Assembly: GCF_943737015.1 (NCBI RefSeq)
Contig: NZ_CALSFP010000001.1
Coordinates: 1,674,001 to 1,738,000, forward strand
Origin: Staphylococcus sp. Marseille-Q5304
GTDB taxonomy: Bacteria > Bacillota > Bacilli > Staphylococcales > Staphylococcaceae
Reading direction: 5' to 3'
DNA length: 64,000 nt
Of this stretch, positions 9,050 to 18,413 are shown in pieces. The position numbers and the translations under genes were made by a program. Numbering within the stretch: the stretch's first letter is position 1; every line of letters begins with the position of its first letter. A model generated the notes under the pieces. The model made no database searches. It saw only the letters and a program-made list of their open reading frames with translations, and was not told where the DNA came from.

Positions 9050-9955
9050 TTACTTTATGTCATGCCCTAAAGATGCAGTATAGACGTCGAACCACTCCTG
9101 TTGCGTCAACTCAATGTTTAAACCTGAAATCGCTTCATCAATACGTTCTAATCGATGTGTGCCTAAAACTGGCATTATCTTTGCAGGTAATTTGCTCAAC
9201 CAAGCTATCATAATACTACTGTGTGAAACATCATATTTAACAGCTAAAGATGATATAACTTTCATGATACGTCGCGATTTTTCATCTTTCTCATCAAACA
9301 GTTTACCGCCTGCTAAAGGGCTCCATGCCATTATTTTAACATCATCTTTCATCATATGACTTAACACTCCGTTATCAATCGTTTCTAAATGATATGGAGA
9401 AATTTCTAACTGGTTTGACGTAATATGCAATTGTTCGGACATCAAACGTTTGTTGAGTAAGTCAAATTGTTCATTATCGAAGTTAGAAACGCCAAATGAC
9501 TTAATCTTACCTTCGAAAACAAGTGCTTTCACCGTTTCCGTTATTTCTTCTGGATCCATTAACGGTGAAGGTCGGTGAAGTAATAGCGAATCGAGATATT
9601 CAATATTCATATTTGATAAAGAGCGTTCAACAGATTGGCGAATATGTTGGGCGCTATGATCATAACGATGACCACGTTCATGATATGGCGTTGACGGTAA
9701 AATGATGCCACACTTAGTGATAATCTGTAATTCATTTCTTAAATTCGGAGATAATTTTAATGCATTACCAAAAAGCGTTTCACAATGATATCCTCCGTAA
9801 ATATCTGCATGATCCATAGTTGTAACGCCACGTTCTACAAGGCTATTAAGGTAATAATTTAATTGTTGGTCCGTCCATTGCCAATCTTTAGCTCTCCAAA
9901 ATCCTTGTATTAATCTAGAGTAGGATATGTGTTTATTAATTTGCACGCTTTCCAA
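9050..9955 (-). CDS. Aldo/keto reductase family oxidoreductase (YdhF-like)
   Basis: A cytoplasmic NADPH-dependent carbonyl reductase of about 301 residues. The TIM-barrel signatures are present: the catalytic Asp and Tyr in MDHADIYGGY, Lys in ITKCGI, His in LLLHRPSPLMDP, then KIKSFGVSNF and, at the C-terminus, a PVLGTHRLERIDEA cofactor-binding segment. The physiological substrate is not predictable. The start is the TTG at 9955; an internal GTG four codons later is possible. It heads a short minus-strand unit with the small membrane protein at 8730. Confidence 0.82.
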   Translation of the reverse strand: MESVQINKHISYSRLIQGFWRAKDWQWTDQQLNYYLNSLVERGVTTMDHADIYGGYHCETLFGNALKLSPNLRNELQIITKCGIILPSTPYHERGHRYDHSAQHIRQSVERSLSNMNIEYLDSLLLHRPSPLMDPEEITETVKALVFEGKIKSFGVSNFDNEQFDLLNKRLMSEQLHITSNQLEISPYHLETIDNGVLSHMMKDDVKIMAWSPLAGGKLFDEKDEKSRRIMKVISSLAVKYDVSHSSIMIAWLSKLPAKIMPVLGTHRLERIDEAISGLNIELTQQEWFDVYTASLGHDIK

Positions 9956-10770
9956 TCAAACCATCGCCTTTTTCTAATAATTGAGATGATTGTATCACAA
10001 AATGGCTTAAAACGTCATAAAAACACCTTATATCTATACTGATAACAGAATAAAAATAATGTCTGGCAACGCCTGAATGATTTCATGACCATTTACGACA
10101 CCACGATAAACTGTTATTATTCAGATCGGTTTACTTATATCGCAACAATATGCAAAAATCTCAAGTTTTTAACCTTTTATTTTATATCATTATCTCGAAA
10201 TCGTAAAATAAAATGATAAATTTCAATTCAACTATATTATTACTTGAAAAATCTCCCGTTAAATTTTACGATAAAAAAGTTGGGGATAACATTTTTTATC
10301 TCCACGAATCAGATGATGCCCTTTAATATTTTGAATTTGTCTTTGTGCCCAAATGTGAATAATTAATAAAAATGTGTTTTATTGCACTTTTATGATAAAA
10401 ATGTTTTAATTATTTTATCATGAAAACGGAAAATTTTTATTTTACCGTTAAAGCAATTACGAACTTTGCACGAGAGTATTAATTATAACTTAGTCAATAC
10501 GAACAATTTATCTGATACATGTGAATTAAAGCGACTTTAATTATAGATTACGATAACGTTTGAAATATCGTTATAATTGGTTTTCAAATTGAAATAATAT
10601 ATAATTAGGTCTTTACTAGGCCAAAATTGCTACCCCTTTATTTATTTACATCACATATTTTAGTGTGATAAAGTGCAAAAGTGTGTTTGAGGAAGTGTCT
10701 AACAACATTAGACGGATTCAATCCGATACACAGAGAGAAAAAACGGATAGAATGTCTGGAGGAGAACTTT
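9956..10770 (+). promoter_or_regulatory. Long mgrA upstream region with candidate promoter at 10577-10605
   Basis: 815 bases without a gene precede mgrA. A plausible sigma-A promoter is TTGGTT (10577-10582), 17 bases, TATAAT (10600-10605), predicting a leader near 160 bases. A second TATAAT at 10572 lacks a good -35. Farther up lie short inverted repeats: GGGGATAA with TTATCTCC (10280-10304) and ACGG with ACCGT around an AT stretch (10425-10447). In S. aureus mgrA is transcribed from two promoters with long leaders targeted by small RNAs, so this length is expected rather than strange. Confidence 0.45.
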
Positions 10771-11214
10771 ATGTCTGAAGAAATAAATTTAAAGGAAGAA
10801 CTTTGTTTTAGTTTGTACAACGCTCAAAGACAAGTAAATCGCTACTACTCTAATCATGTCTTTAAGAAATACAAACTAACTTACCCACAGTTTTTAGTTT
10901 TAACTATTTTGTGGAATGAATCACCAGTTAACGTCAAAAAAGTCGTTACTGAATTAGCATTAGACACAGGTACAGTTTCACCATTGTTAAAAAGAATGGA
11001 GCAAATGGAATTAATTAAACGTGAACGTTCAGAGGTTGACCAACGTGAAGTATTCATTCACCTTACTGATAAGAGTGAAGAAATCAGACCAGAACTTGAT
11101 ACTGCGTGCCAAGATGTCGCAGTTGCATCATCTTTAAATAAAAAGGAAACAGCTGAACTCAACCGTTTATTAAACAAAATTATCACAACATTTGCTGAAG
11201 GTAACAAAGAATAA
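10771..11214 (+). CDS. mgrA: MgrA global regulator (MarR family)
   Basis: A 147-residue winged-helix dimer that in S. aureus controls capsule, autolysis, surface proteins and efflux pumps including NorA. The start at 10771 follows GGAGGAG by about 5 bases and gives a protein colinear with S. aureus MgrA; the frame stays open to 10681 but that part is leader. The redox-sensing Cys12 is conserved ([13 protein letters not shown]), as is the recognition region ([13 protein letters not shown]). Positions 110 and 113, reported phosphoserines in S. aureus, are Asp and Cys here. It is monocistronic, closed by the hairpin at 11273-11298. Confidence 0.96.
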   Translation: MSEEINLKEELCFSLYNAQRQVNRYYSNHVFKKYKLTYPQFLVLTILWNESPVNVKKVVTELALDTGTVSPLLKRMEQMELIKRERSEVDQREVFIHLTDKSEEIRPELDTACQDVAVASSLNKKETAELNRLLNKIITTFAEGNKE

Positions 11215-11272
11215 AAGCTCTAGTATACTAATAAGGGGCACTATTGATAAATCAATATATTTCGATATAATT

Positions 11273-11298
11273 AAGCGTTCTAGCGAACTAGAACGCTT
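11273..11298 (+). terminator. mgrA terminator hairpin
   Basis: A perfect 11-base stem (AAGCGTTCTAG with CTAGAACGCTT) with a CGAA tetraloop, 58 bases after the mgrA stop. The following T-rich stretch is weak, so termination may be completed by the next structure. Confidence 0.6.
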
Positions 11299-11313
11299 GT
11301 ACTTATATTTAAA

Positions 11314-11390
11314 AAGAGGTCGAGACAACAATCGTTGCATTTAAGAGGGTCATAACCCCTCCTAGCAAGTCATTATTGTCATGACCTCTT
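11314..11390 (-). terminator. Long branched terminator of the cydDC operon
   Basis: An outer 15-base stem (AAGAGGTCGAGACAA with TTGTCATGACCTCTT, two mismatches) encloses an inner GAGGG/CCCCTC hairpin. Minus-strand read-out ends in CTCTTTTTAAAT, just 3' of cydC. Longer than a usual terminator. Confidence 0.65.
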
Positions 11391-11413
11391 ATTTTTTGAC
11401 ATATTTTACAAAA

Positions 11414-13090
11414 TTATTGATTCATTTTCATAACCTCAGATAAATATCCTTGAGATTGTATTAATGTTTTATAACTCCCCGATTCAACAATCTGGCCTTC
11501 TGAGATTACAATGATGCGATCAAATTTCGGTAATATTCTTAAGTCATGTGTTGCTACTATAAGTGTTTGAGCGTGCTCTTGAATGAGTGCCATAACATCG
11601 TCACTATGATTTATATCTAATGATGTCGTAGGCTCATCAAGTACCCATATCGGAGCATTTCTCAGTAATAACCTCGCTATTCCGATACGTTGAGCCTCTC
11701 CACCTGACAATGTCTCTCCTGAAATAGTTACGTCTTTATTTAAAGGAATATGGTCTAATCCTAATTGATTCAACACTTTGCGTATCTTCGCGTCATCTGC
11801 TTGAGTAAACAAATTATCTTTAATATTTCCATCAAACAGTTGTTGAGATTGTAGCAACGCATTAATGTTTTGATATTTTGACTCATCACTTATTTTATTA
11901 ATGTCTCGGTTGTAAAGACGAACCTCTCCTTTTTCAGTTTGATATAAGCCTGACATCATTTGAAGTAACGTTGATTTACCTGAACCAGAAGCACCTATAA
12001 TCGCCACATGCTCCCCCTTTCTTATACTTAAGTTAATATCTTCTAGTACATATTGTTTTTGATTCCAATATTTAAAATGAATATCTGTTATTTCGAGCAC
12101 GTGAGCAGAATATGGTTCTGATATATTGCCAATTGTTTCTGTACCTTGTTTAACAGGATGTTGAATGACTTCATTAATGTCTTGTAATGCAGCATCTGTA
12201 TCAGCTTTATAATAAGCCACGTTACTCATCGGAACGGCTTGTTCAAATATCGTCAACATCATTAACACAATACTCGTTAAATAAACAACATCAAGTTGAC
12301 CGTCGTGAACTTGAAGAATACCTAAACTAAGCGTCAGTATCAAAGCAACCATCGATACTATATTTAAACTATATTCATATACAATTAAAAATCGTTGTTC
12401 TTTTGATTGCGCTTCTTCAAAACGATTCAAGGCTTCTGACAAATGTTGATAATAAGCTTCAGTTTGGTTAAAACGTTCTAACTCTTCGTAACCTTCATGA
12501 TAATCATAAAATGTCGTTAGAAAATGTTGTTGTTGCTCACTTGAATATTTCTTTAAATGTTGGGCTCTACGTGCACTCAACCATGGTATAACCAACAGTG
12601 AAATGAGCATACTCACAGCTATAATGAGCGCATGTACCCACGAGAAAAACAGCATTACAACAATAGAAATCATAGCGGTTAAACCAATTACAATTGGTGG
12701 ATAATATACGCGTAAGTAGATGTTTTGTAATGCTTCTACACGACTAATCATCTTGTTTATAAGGTCACTTGAGTTGTGTCTTCGATAGACATCAGGAATA
12801 ACAGGCAATAATTTTTCGAAAAATTGCACTCTCACGTCACGTAACATAGTGAAAGTCGTTCTATGGGATAGCAATCGCTCTATATATCTAGCAATTGCTC
12901 GCATAAATCCAAACAACTTCACTGTTACGATAATAATCATTAATGAAAATAACGGCGCGCCTAAAGCACTTTGGGTAATCATATAACCTGACAAGAAGAA
13001 CATGATTAGTGCGACTAAACAACCTACTACGCCCACAACTATCGCTAATACTAAATCTTTATCTGGATTGAACTTTATACGTGGTTTCAT
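11414..13090 (-). CDS. cydC: CydC-like ABC exporter half-transporter
   Basis: A 558-residue fused permease-ATPase. Six transmembrane helices fill residues 1-310; the ATPase half has Walker A GASGSGKST (about 368), signature LSGGEAQR, Walker B IWVLDEPTTS and the switch His in VATHDLR. Paired with the preceding gene (4-base ATGA overlap) it forms a heterodimer of the CydDC type, which exports cysteine and glutathione and supports assembly of cytochrome bd oxidase. Substrate is inferred from pairing and family resemblance; no cyd oxidase genes are nearby. Terminated by the branched hairpin just downstream. Confidence 0.72.
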   Translation of the reverse strand: MKPRIKFNPDKDLVLAIVVGVVGCLVALIMFFLSGYMITQSALGAPLFSLMIIIVTVKLFGFMRAIARYIERLLSHRTTFTMLRDVRVQFFEKLLPVIPDVYRRHNSSDLINKMISRVEALQNIYLRVYYPPIVIGLTAMISIVVMLFFSWVHALIIAVSMLISLLVIPWLSARRAQHLKKYSSEQQQHFLTTFYDYHEGYEELERFNQTEAYYQHLSEALNRFEEAQSKEQRFLIVYEYSLNIVSMVALILTLSLGILQVHDGQLDVVYLTSIVLMMLTIFEQAVPMSNVAYYKADTDAALQDINEVIQHPVKQGTETIGNISEPYSAHVLEITDIHFKYWNQKQYVLEDINLSIRKGEHVAIIGASGSGKSTLLQMMSGLYQTEKGEVRLYNRDINKISDESKYQNINALLQSQQLFDGNIKDNLFTQADDAKIRKVLNQLGLDHIPLNKDVTISGETLSGGEAQRIGIARLLLRNAPIWVLDEPTTSLDINHSDDVMALIQEHAQTLIVATHDLRILPKFDRIIVISEGQIVESGSYKTLIQSQGYLSEVMKMNQ

Positions 13091-14727
13091 GTAAAATCAC
13101 CACCTATGTTTGGTTTACGTATTGGTTGATAACTATCGTTAGTGATCGTTTGATTTTGAAGATGAATAACTCTATCTGCGTGTTGAATCGTGTGCGGTCT
13201 ATGGGCAATCGTAACAATTGTTTGGGTACTGAATTGTTTTGCTATCGCTTGTTGAATTATTGTTTCAGTATGAATATCTAAACCGGTTGCAGGTTCATCA
13301 AAGATAATAATATCCGGTTGATCTACTAATATTCTACATAACTCAACTCGACGCATTTGCCCTCCTGATAACATCTCTCCACCTTCTCCAATTTGTGTAT
13401 CGAGTCCATCTTCTAACATCATAACTTTGTCATATAAATCAACGTATTGAAGTGCTTTTACAATGACAGACTCATCTATTTCACGAAACATCGTAATATT
13501 GTTACGTAGAGAGCTAGAAAAAATGTACGGTGACTGACTGAGCACACCCATTTTTATATTTGGAGATTGATACGATATTACACCATTATTAGGACGATAT
13601 CGACTCGAAATAAGTTGGACTAGCGTCGATTTACCTGCACCACTTTGACCTACGAGCGCTATGTGTTCTCCTTTGAAAATATCTAAATTGATATTTTTTA
13701 ACACGTAAGACGAGGCAACGTCATATTTAAAGCTCACATCATCCACTTTAATTAACGGAGATTGCTGTTGGTTAAAATGTTTCGACACTTTACTTGATGC
13801 TTGTTGCTGATCAATTAATTCAAAAACAACATCACTTGCTCCTTCACTTTGTTTCCCTGTGTGGAATGATTGCCCTAAATCTTTAATCGCATTGTAAAAT
13901 TCTGGCGCTAATAACATTGCAATAGCAGCCACTTTAAAATCAATGCTATGAAATACGATAAGACCCAATCCTGCTTCTAACGCAACAAGTCCAATACCTA
14001 GCATTGTTATAAATTCCAACATTAAACCAGAAAGAAATGCGCTTCTTAATATGCGCATCGTCAAATCCCTAAACGTTGTACTTTCTTGAAATAAATTTTG
14101 TTCAGTTTGCTTCGTTTGGTTAAATAATTTCAAAGTTATTAAACCTTTAATTTTATTTAAAAAACGCTGGCTAAACTGGTTTAAATAAGTCATTTTATCT
14201 TTGGATTCATCACGTGTTTTTAAACCGAAAATAATATAAAACAATGGAATAAATGGGGCTGTTACCATCATAATTAATGCTGTATTCAAATGAATAAAGC
14301 ACATTGCAATAATAATAAATAACGGTATCATAACTGATTTAAAGAATTGAGGTAAATAATTATTAAAAAATGGCGACATTCCATCAACACTTTCAGTGAT
14401 TGTATTCATCTGTACACCTAGTGAAGAAGGTCTCCGTTGTGAAATAATTTGTGTTCTTAGAAGATGTTTCACTTTTCCAGATAACAGGTGGCCTAACAAT
14501 AAATTGAAGCTATTAAATGTAGCGCGCAATATGAGTACAATAAATGCGACGATACATAATTTCACTATATTTTGATACGAATGGTGTAACGTTTCGTTTA
14601 AAATCGTTGCAATCGTAATATTTTGTATTATTACAGATAATGCTAAACAAATACTGGCTATTACCATACTCATTGGATAAATTTTGTATTTTTGTGCTAA
14701 ATTCATTAATCTTTTCACACATATCAC
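13087..14727 (-). CDS. cydD: CydD-like ABC exporter half-transporter
   Basis: A 546-residue partner of the following gene. Six helices occupy about residues 15-290, followed by an ATPase with Walker A GQSGAGKST, signature LSGGQMRR, Walker B IIIFDEPATG and His switch TIAHRPHT. The Arg-Arg-Pro-Ser-Ser-Leu-Gly segment in the first cytoplasmic loop resembles CydD proteins. First gene of the operon, divergent from uppP; the 249 bases between them carry promoters for both. An alternative reading is a generic multidrug half-transporter pair. Confidence 0.7.
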   Translation of the reverse strand: MICVKRLMNLAQKYKIYPMSMVIASICLALSVIIQNITIATILNETLHHSYQNIVKLCIVAFIVLILRATFNSFNLLLGHLLSGKVKHLLRTQIISQRRPSSLGVQMNTITESVDGMSPFFNNYLPQFFKSVMIPLFIIIAMCFIHLNTALIMMVTAPFIPLFYIIFGLKTRDESKDKMTYLNQFSQRFLNKIKGLITLKLFNQTKQTEQNLFQESTTFRDLTMRILRSAFLSGLMLEFITMLGIGLVALEAGLGLIVFHSIDFKVAAIAMLLAPEFYNAIKDLGQSFHTGKQSEGASDVVFELIDQQQASSKVSKHFNQQQSPLIKVDDVSFKYDVASSYVLKNINLDIFKGEHIALVGQSGAGKSTLVQLISSRYRPNNGVISYQSPNIKMGVLSQSPYIFSSSLRNNITMFREIDESVIVKALQYVDLYDKVMMLEDGLDTQIGEGGEMLSGGQMRRVELCRILVDQPDIIIFDEPATGLDIHTETIIQQAIAKQFSTQTIVTIAHRPHTIQHADRVIHLQNQTITNDSYQPIRKPNIGGDFT

Positions 14728-14976
14728 CTGTAATTAATTATAGTCTTTATATATATAATTTAAATATATTAACTCATATTTTGAAATCTCTTTGATTTAG
14801 AATTCATAAATCTGTCATACATTTTGTTGTAATATGTTGCCAAAAGCTGATTTTTTCCAAGAATGGTTTTTTGTGGTAATTGCTATTTTTATTATGCTAT
14901 GATTATGTAATGAAAATGATGAAAATTTCATAAACGAATAATTATAATAGTAACTTTATAAGAAAGTAGGTAAAAC

Positions 14977-15849
14977 ATGTTATTGCTTGAAATGATAAAA
15001 GGTATCATTCTCGGTATTGTTGAAGGATTAACAGAATTTGCCCCAGTTTCATCAACAGGTCATATGATTCTCGTCGATGACATGTGGTTAAAATCGAAAG
15101 AATTTTTAGGTTCACAATCAGCGTTCACTTTTAAAATCGTTATTCAACTCGGCTCTGTATTTGCAGGGGCATGGGTTTTCAGAGAACGTTATTTTGAAAT
15201 GCTACATATAGGTAAATATAAAGCGCAACCCGCTACTGGATCTAGACAACGTTCTAAACGCTTAAACTTATTACACATTTTAGTAGGTATGATTCCAGCA
15301 GGTGTTCTTGGCGTACTTTTTGATGATGTCATTGAAAAATATTTATTCAGTGTCCCAACAGTCATGATTGGTTTATTCATCGGAGCACTTTATATGATTG
15401 CTGCTGATATGTATAGTAAGAAAGTGCCAAACCCACGCACAGTGGATGAAATAAATTATGTACAAGCCTTTATTATAGGTTTGTCTCAAGCCATTGCGAT
15501 GTGGCCAGGTTTCAGTAGATCAGGTTCAACAATTTCTACTGGTGTATTAATGAAGATGTCACATAAATCTGCATCTGATTTCACATTTATCATGGCAGTA
15601 CCAGTTATGTTAGCAGCAAGTGGTTTATCACTCGTTAAGAATATGGAATATATTCATTTAAACCATATCGGTTTTTACATTCTTGGATTCTTAGCTGCGT
15701 TCATCGTAGGATTGATTGCGATCAAAACATTCCTATCACTTATTAGCAGAGTGAAACTAGTACCATTTGCAATTTACCGTATTGTCTTGGTAATTATTAT
15801 TGCAATATTATATTTCGGTTTCGGCATCGGCCAAGGTATTACAGCTTAA
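14977..15849 (+). CDS. uppP: Undecaprenyl-diphosphatase
   Basis: Dephosphorylates undecaprenyl pyrophosphate at the membrane, recycling the lipid carrier for peptidoglycan and teichoic acids; overexpression gives bacitracin resistance. The two family motifs are intact: EGLTEFAPVSSTGHM (about residues 15-29) and PGFSRSGSTIS (about 175). The 290-residue length and about eight helices match S. aureus UppP (BacA), and an AAGTAGG site precedes the ATG. A plausible promoter is TTGTGG (14871), 16 bases, TATGCT. Monocistronic with a terminator at 15864. Confidence 0.95.
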   Translation: MLLLEMIKGIILGIVEGLTEFAPVSSTGHMILVDDMWLKSKEFLGSQSAFTFKIVIQLGSVFAGAWVFRERYFEMLHIGKYKAQPATGSRQRSKRLNLLHILVGMIPAGVLGVLFDDVIEKYLFSVPTVMIGLFIGALYMIAADMYSKKVPNPRTVDEINYVQAFIIGLSQAIAMWPGFSRSGSTISTGVLMKMSHKSASDFTFIMAVPVMLAASGLSLVKNMEYIHLNHIGFYILGFLAAFIVGLIAIKTFLSLISRVKLVPFAIYRIVLVIIIAILYFGFGIGQGITA

Positions 15850-15863
15850 TATCAATAACACAT

Positions 15864-15897
15864 ACACCCTGCAACTTGTTTGGAGGGTGTTTTATTT
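15864..15897 (+). terminator. uppP terminator
   Basis: ACACCCT pairs with AGGGTGT, followed by TTTATTT, 15 bases after the uppP stop codon. Confidence 0.7.
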
Positions 15898-16005
15898 AGC
15901 TTATTAAGAAGCAAATTTACTTTCATAACAGATGTGATTATCGTTTATTTTCATGTATCATAGGGTAATAAGAATATAGTATATTATGATATGGAGGCAA
16001 CGTGT

Positions 16006-16707
16006 ATGGACAAAAAGCAATTAATTAAAACAACCGTCAGAGTTTTACCTATATTTTTAGTACCGTTAGTTGTTGAGCGTAAACGTATTAAAGACCACCC
16101 TGACGTTAAAAAGGCAAGCGAAAAAACTGTCGATGCATCTAAAGTAGTAGCAGACAAATCAGTACAGTTTAAAGATAAAGTCGTAGAAAAATCTTCAAAT
16201 ACTAAAGATTATGTGGCTGAAAAACGTAATGATAGAAAGCAAAAACGTGAACTCAAGCGTATTGCTAAAGAGCATGACCCTGCTTACATTGAGAAAAAAG
16301 GCGAAAAATTAGAAAAAGAAAACCGTAAAGAAGCCAATAAATTAGATAAAATTCTTCAAAAAAATATTGATAAACGCCACAAAGAAGAAGATAAATTAAG
16401 AGAAAAAAATAAAAAACAACGCATCAAAGATATGAAAAAATCTAATAAGCATATGAAAGAAGTTGGCTTAACACCTGGTAAACTTGACGATGATACACAA
16501 GAAAAAGGTGAACAATTAGAAAAAGAAAATCGTAAAGAAACGAACAAACTCAACAAAAAGCTTCAAAAAAATATCGAAAAGCGCCATAAAAAAGAAGAAA
16601 AAGCTCAACAAAAAAACAAAAAATCACGTTTATCTGAATTTAAAAACTTCAAAAATAAAAATTCAAAAAGCGTTGTTAAACAAAACAATGACGACCAAGG
16701 TAAATAA
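16006..16707 (+). CDS. Lysine-rich coiled-coil protein with N-terminal hydrophobic segment and a tandem duplication
   Basis: About 233 residues. A short hydrophobic stretch (about residues 10-24) may anchor it in the membrane; the rest is extremely charged, mostly Lys and Glu in heptad-like runs. Two copies of a roughly 52-residue unit are visible: one beginning EKKGEKLEKENRKEANKL and one beginning QEKGEQLEKENRKETNKL. The start is the ATG at 16006, 8 bases after GGAGG; an in-frame ATG at 15991 overlaps the ribosome site itself. The next gene begins 5 bases after its stop. Function unknown. Confidence 0.7.
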   Translation: MDKKQLIKTTVRVLPIFLVPLVVERKRIKDHPDVKKASEKTVDASKVVADKSVQFKDKVVEKSSNTKDYVAEKRNDRKQKRELKRIAKEHDPAYIEKKGEKLEKENRKEANKLDKILQKNIDKRHKEEDKLREKNKKQRIKDMKKSNKHMKEVGLTPGKLDDDTQEKGEQLEKENRKETNKLNKKLQKNIEKRHKKEEKAQQKNKKSRLSEFKNFKNKNSKSVVKQNNDDQGK

Positions 16708-16712
16708 TTAAA

Positions 16713-17177
16713 ATGACAAACGTAATTATTGACGGAGATGCTTGTCCTGTTGTTGATTCAGTGATTGAATTGACACAAGGCACAGGCATCTCTGTACTTA
16801 TCATGAGAAGTTTTAGTCATTTTTCAACAAAAATAGACCCATCACATGTTCAAACGATTTATGTCGATGATGGACCTGACGCTGTAGATTACAAAATAGT
16901 ACAACGCGCACGTACTGAAGATATTGTTATAACCCAAGATTACGGCTTAGCAAGTTTATTATTAAATCAAGTTTATATTGTGATGCACCATAAAGGTGAA
17001 ATTTACACACCTCAAACTATAGATACTTTATTAGAACAACGTCACGCCAGTGCTCAATTTAGAAAAAGTGGTGGTCATACTAAGGGGCCTTCCCCTTTCA
17101 CAAAGGAAGACAGAGCTATTTTTGAACAAAAATTTTCTACAATCATTCAAACATTAACTGCATCTGAGGAGGATTAA
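16713..17177 (+). CDS. YaiI/YqxD family protein (DUF188, PIN-like fold)
   Basis: A 154-residue protein starting with the family hallmark IIDGDACPVVDSV and containing acidic motifs VDDGPDAVDYKIV and VITQDYGLA that resemble PIN-domain metal sites. The basic SGGHTKGPSPFTKEDRAIFE tail is also typical. A nuclease-like role has been suggested from fold, but no activity is established. It lies 5 bases after the coiled-coil gene and 2 bases before the LOG-family gene, so all three are probably one transcript. Confidence 0.85.
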   Translation: MTNVIIDGDACPVVDSVIELTQGTGISVLIMRSFSHFSTKIDPSHVQTIYVDDGPDAVDYKIVQRARTEDIVITQDYGLASLLLNQVYIVMHHKGEIYTPQTIDTLLEQRHASAQFRKSGGHTKGPSPFTKEDRAIFEQKFSTIIQTLTASEED

Positions 17178-17179
17178 CA

Positions 17180-17746
17180 TTGAAAAGAATCGCTGTATAT
17201 TGTGGAGCTAGTAAAGGTAAAGACGAAATTTATATGAAAGAAGCGTATCAACTTGGAAAGCAATTAGCTTTAGCCGATTATGAACTCGTATTTGGTGCAG
17301 GTTCAGTCGGTATTATGGGTGCGATTCAAGATGGAGTATTAGATCATGGAGGTAAAGCAATCGGCGTGATGCCACGTATGCTAGATGAACGTGAAATTAC
17401 AAGCACGAAATTAAGCGAATTAATTTTAGTAGATTCCATGCATGAACGTAAACATAAAATGGCTGAACTAGCTGACGCTTTCGTTATGGCCCCAGGTGGT
17501 GCAGGTTCCCTAGAAGAATTTTTCGAAATGTATAGTTGGGCACAAATAGGTATCCATCAAAAGCCAATCGCAATTTATAATATTAATCAATTCTTTAACC
17601 CATTAAATACACTAATCCAACATATGATAAGCGAAGGATTTATCGATCAAAAATATGAAAATCTTGCACCACTCTGCGATACGACAGAGCAATTATTTGA
17701 AGTATTGCAAAACTTTAAACCATTAGGTGTTAGAACATACGATTAA
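17180..17746 (+). CDS. LOG-family protein (TIGR00730; cytokinin-riboside phosphoribohydrolase-like)
   Basis: A 188-residue Rossmann-fold protein, cytoplasmic. The family signature PGGxGTxxE appears as PGGAGSLEEFFE, a conservative Ser for Thr; the upstream YCGASKG and VFGAGSVGIMG nucleotide-binding loops are intact. Such proteins hydrolyse nucleotide 5'-monophosphates to free base and ribose-5-phosphate; older annotations call them lysine decarboxylases, which they are not. It starts with TTG behind GAGGAGG and is the last gene of the run from 16006, ending at a strong terminator. Confidence 0.85.
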   Translation: MKRIAVYCGASKGKDEIYMKEAYQLGKQLALADYELVFGAGSVGIMGAIQDGVLDHGGKAIGVMPRMLDEREITSTKLSELILVDSMHERKHKMAELADAFVMAPGGAGSLEEFFEMYSWAQIGIHQKPIAIYNINQFFNPLNTLIQHMISEGFIDQKYENLAPLCDTTEQLFEVLQNFKPLGVRTYD

Positions 17747-17760
17747 CTCAAGCACGAACA

Positions 17761-17798
17761 AAGCTACTGGAATAAAAACATATTCCAGTAGCTTTTTT
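17761..17798. terminator. Strong bidirectional terminator
   Basis: A perfect 14-base stem (AAGCTACTGGAATA with TATTCCAGTAGCTT), loop AAAACA, followed by TTTTAT. It lies between convergent genes. Confidence 0.88.
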
Positions 17799-17819
17799 AT
17801 TATATATCCCTGTACGCTT

Positions 17820-18371
17820 TTAATGTAATAAACTTAAGTCTCTGTAATACCTCACACACTCACTTAAATGATGATGTGGACTCACTTCAGGATCTTTAAA
17901 GTGATCATAAATTTTCATCCCAATTTTTTCCATCACTTTTCTCGAAGCAGCATTTGATACAGTCGTAAAAGCATAAAGTTCATTAATTCCCTTTGAACGC
18001 GCATATTTTAAGACCGCTTCGGCACCTTCAGTTGCTAGACCATTGCCCCATACTTCTGGTATTAAACGCCAACCAATTTCGTAAAATGGTAACTCTTTAA
18101 ACGTATATTTCGTTTTCTCCGTTACATAATTTAAACCGATAAAACCTAACCATGCACCTGTTTCTTTTAATTCCACGGCAAACAGACCGATGCCAGTTTC
18201 CTCAAGTACTTTGGCCATATTTTTCATGTCATTTTTTGAACGTTGATAACTTAACAGACTGGAAAAATGCCTTCTTACTTGTGGGTTCGCATTCATCTCT
18301 TGGAATAACTTTAAATCCTCATCTTGCCAGTCTCTTAGTAGTAATCTATCAGTTTCAATATAAACAGTCAT
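17820..18371 (-). CDS. GNAT acetyltransferase, RimJ/RimL type
   Basis: A 183-residue acetyl-CoA-dependent N-acetyltransferase. Recognisable features are TDRLLLRDWQDEDL at the N-terminus, GIGLFAVELKETGAWLGFIG as the central sheet, IGWRLIPEVWGNGLATEGA as the acetyl-CoA loop, and TTVSNAASRKVMEKIGM, typical of the RimJ group. Targets of such enzymes range from ribosomal protein N-termini to small amines; the substrate is unknown. GAGGTG lies 7 bases before the start. Confidence 0.82.
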   Translation of the reverse strand: MTVYIETDRLLLRDWQDEDLKLFQEMNANPQVRRHFSSLLSYQRSKNDMKNMAKVLEETGIGLFAVELKETGAWLGFIGLNYVTEKTKYTFKELPFYEIGWRLIPEVWGNGLATEGAEAVLKYARSKGINELYAFTTVSNAASRKVMEKIGMKIYDHFKDPEVSPHHHLSECVRYYRDLSLLH

Positions 18372-18413
18372 CCCATCACACCTCTTACTGGTTATGTAAA
18401 ATTCTATACAAAA

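Noticed and set aside
14513..14722. Sixty-nine-codon minus-strand frame inside cydD
   Set aside because: It lies in another frame of a clear ABC transporter gene and has no ribosome site; a shadow frame.
17180..17746. Lysine decarboxylase annotation for the LOG-family gene
   Set aside because: The PGGxG(S/T)xxE signature defines LOG phosphoribohydrolases; the decarboxylase label is a historical error.
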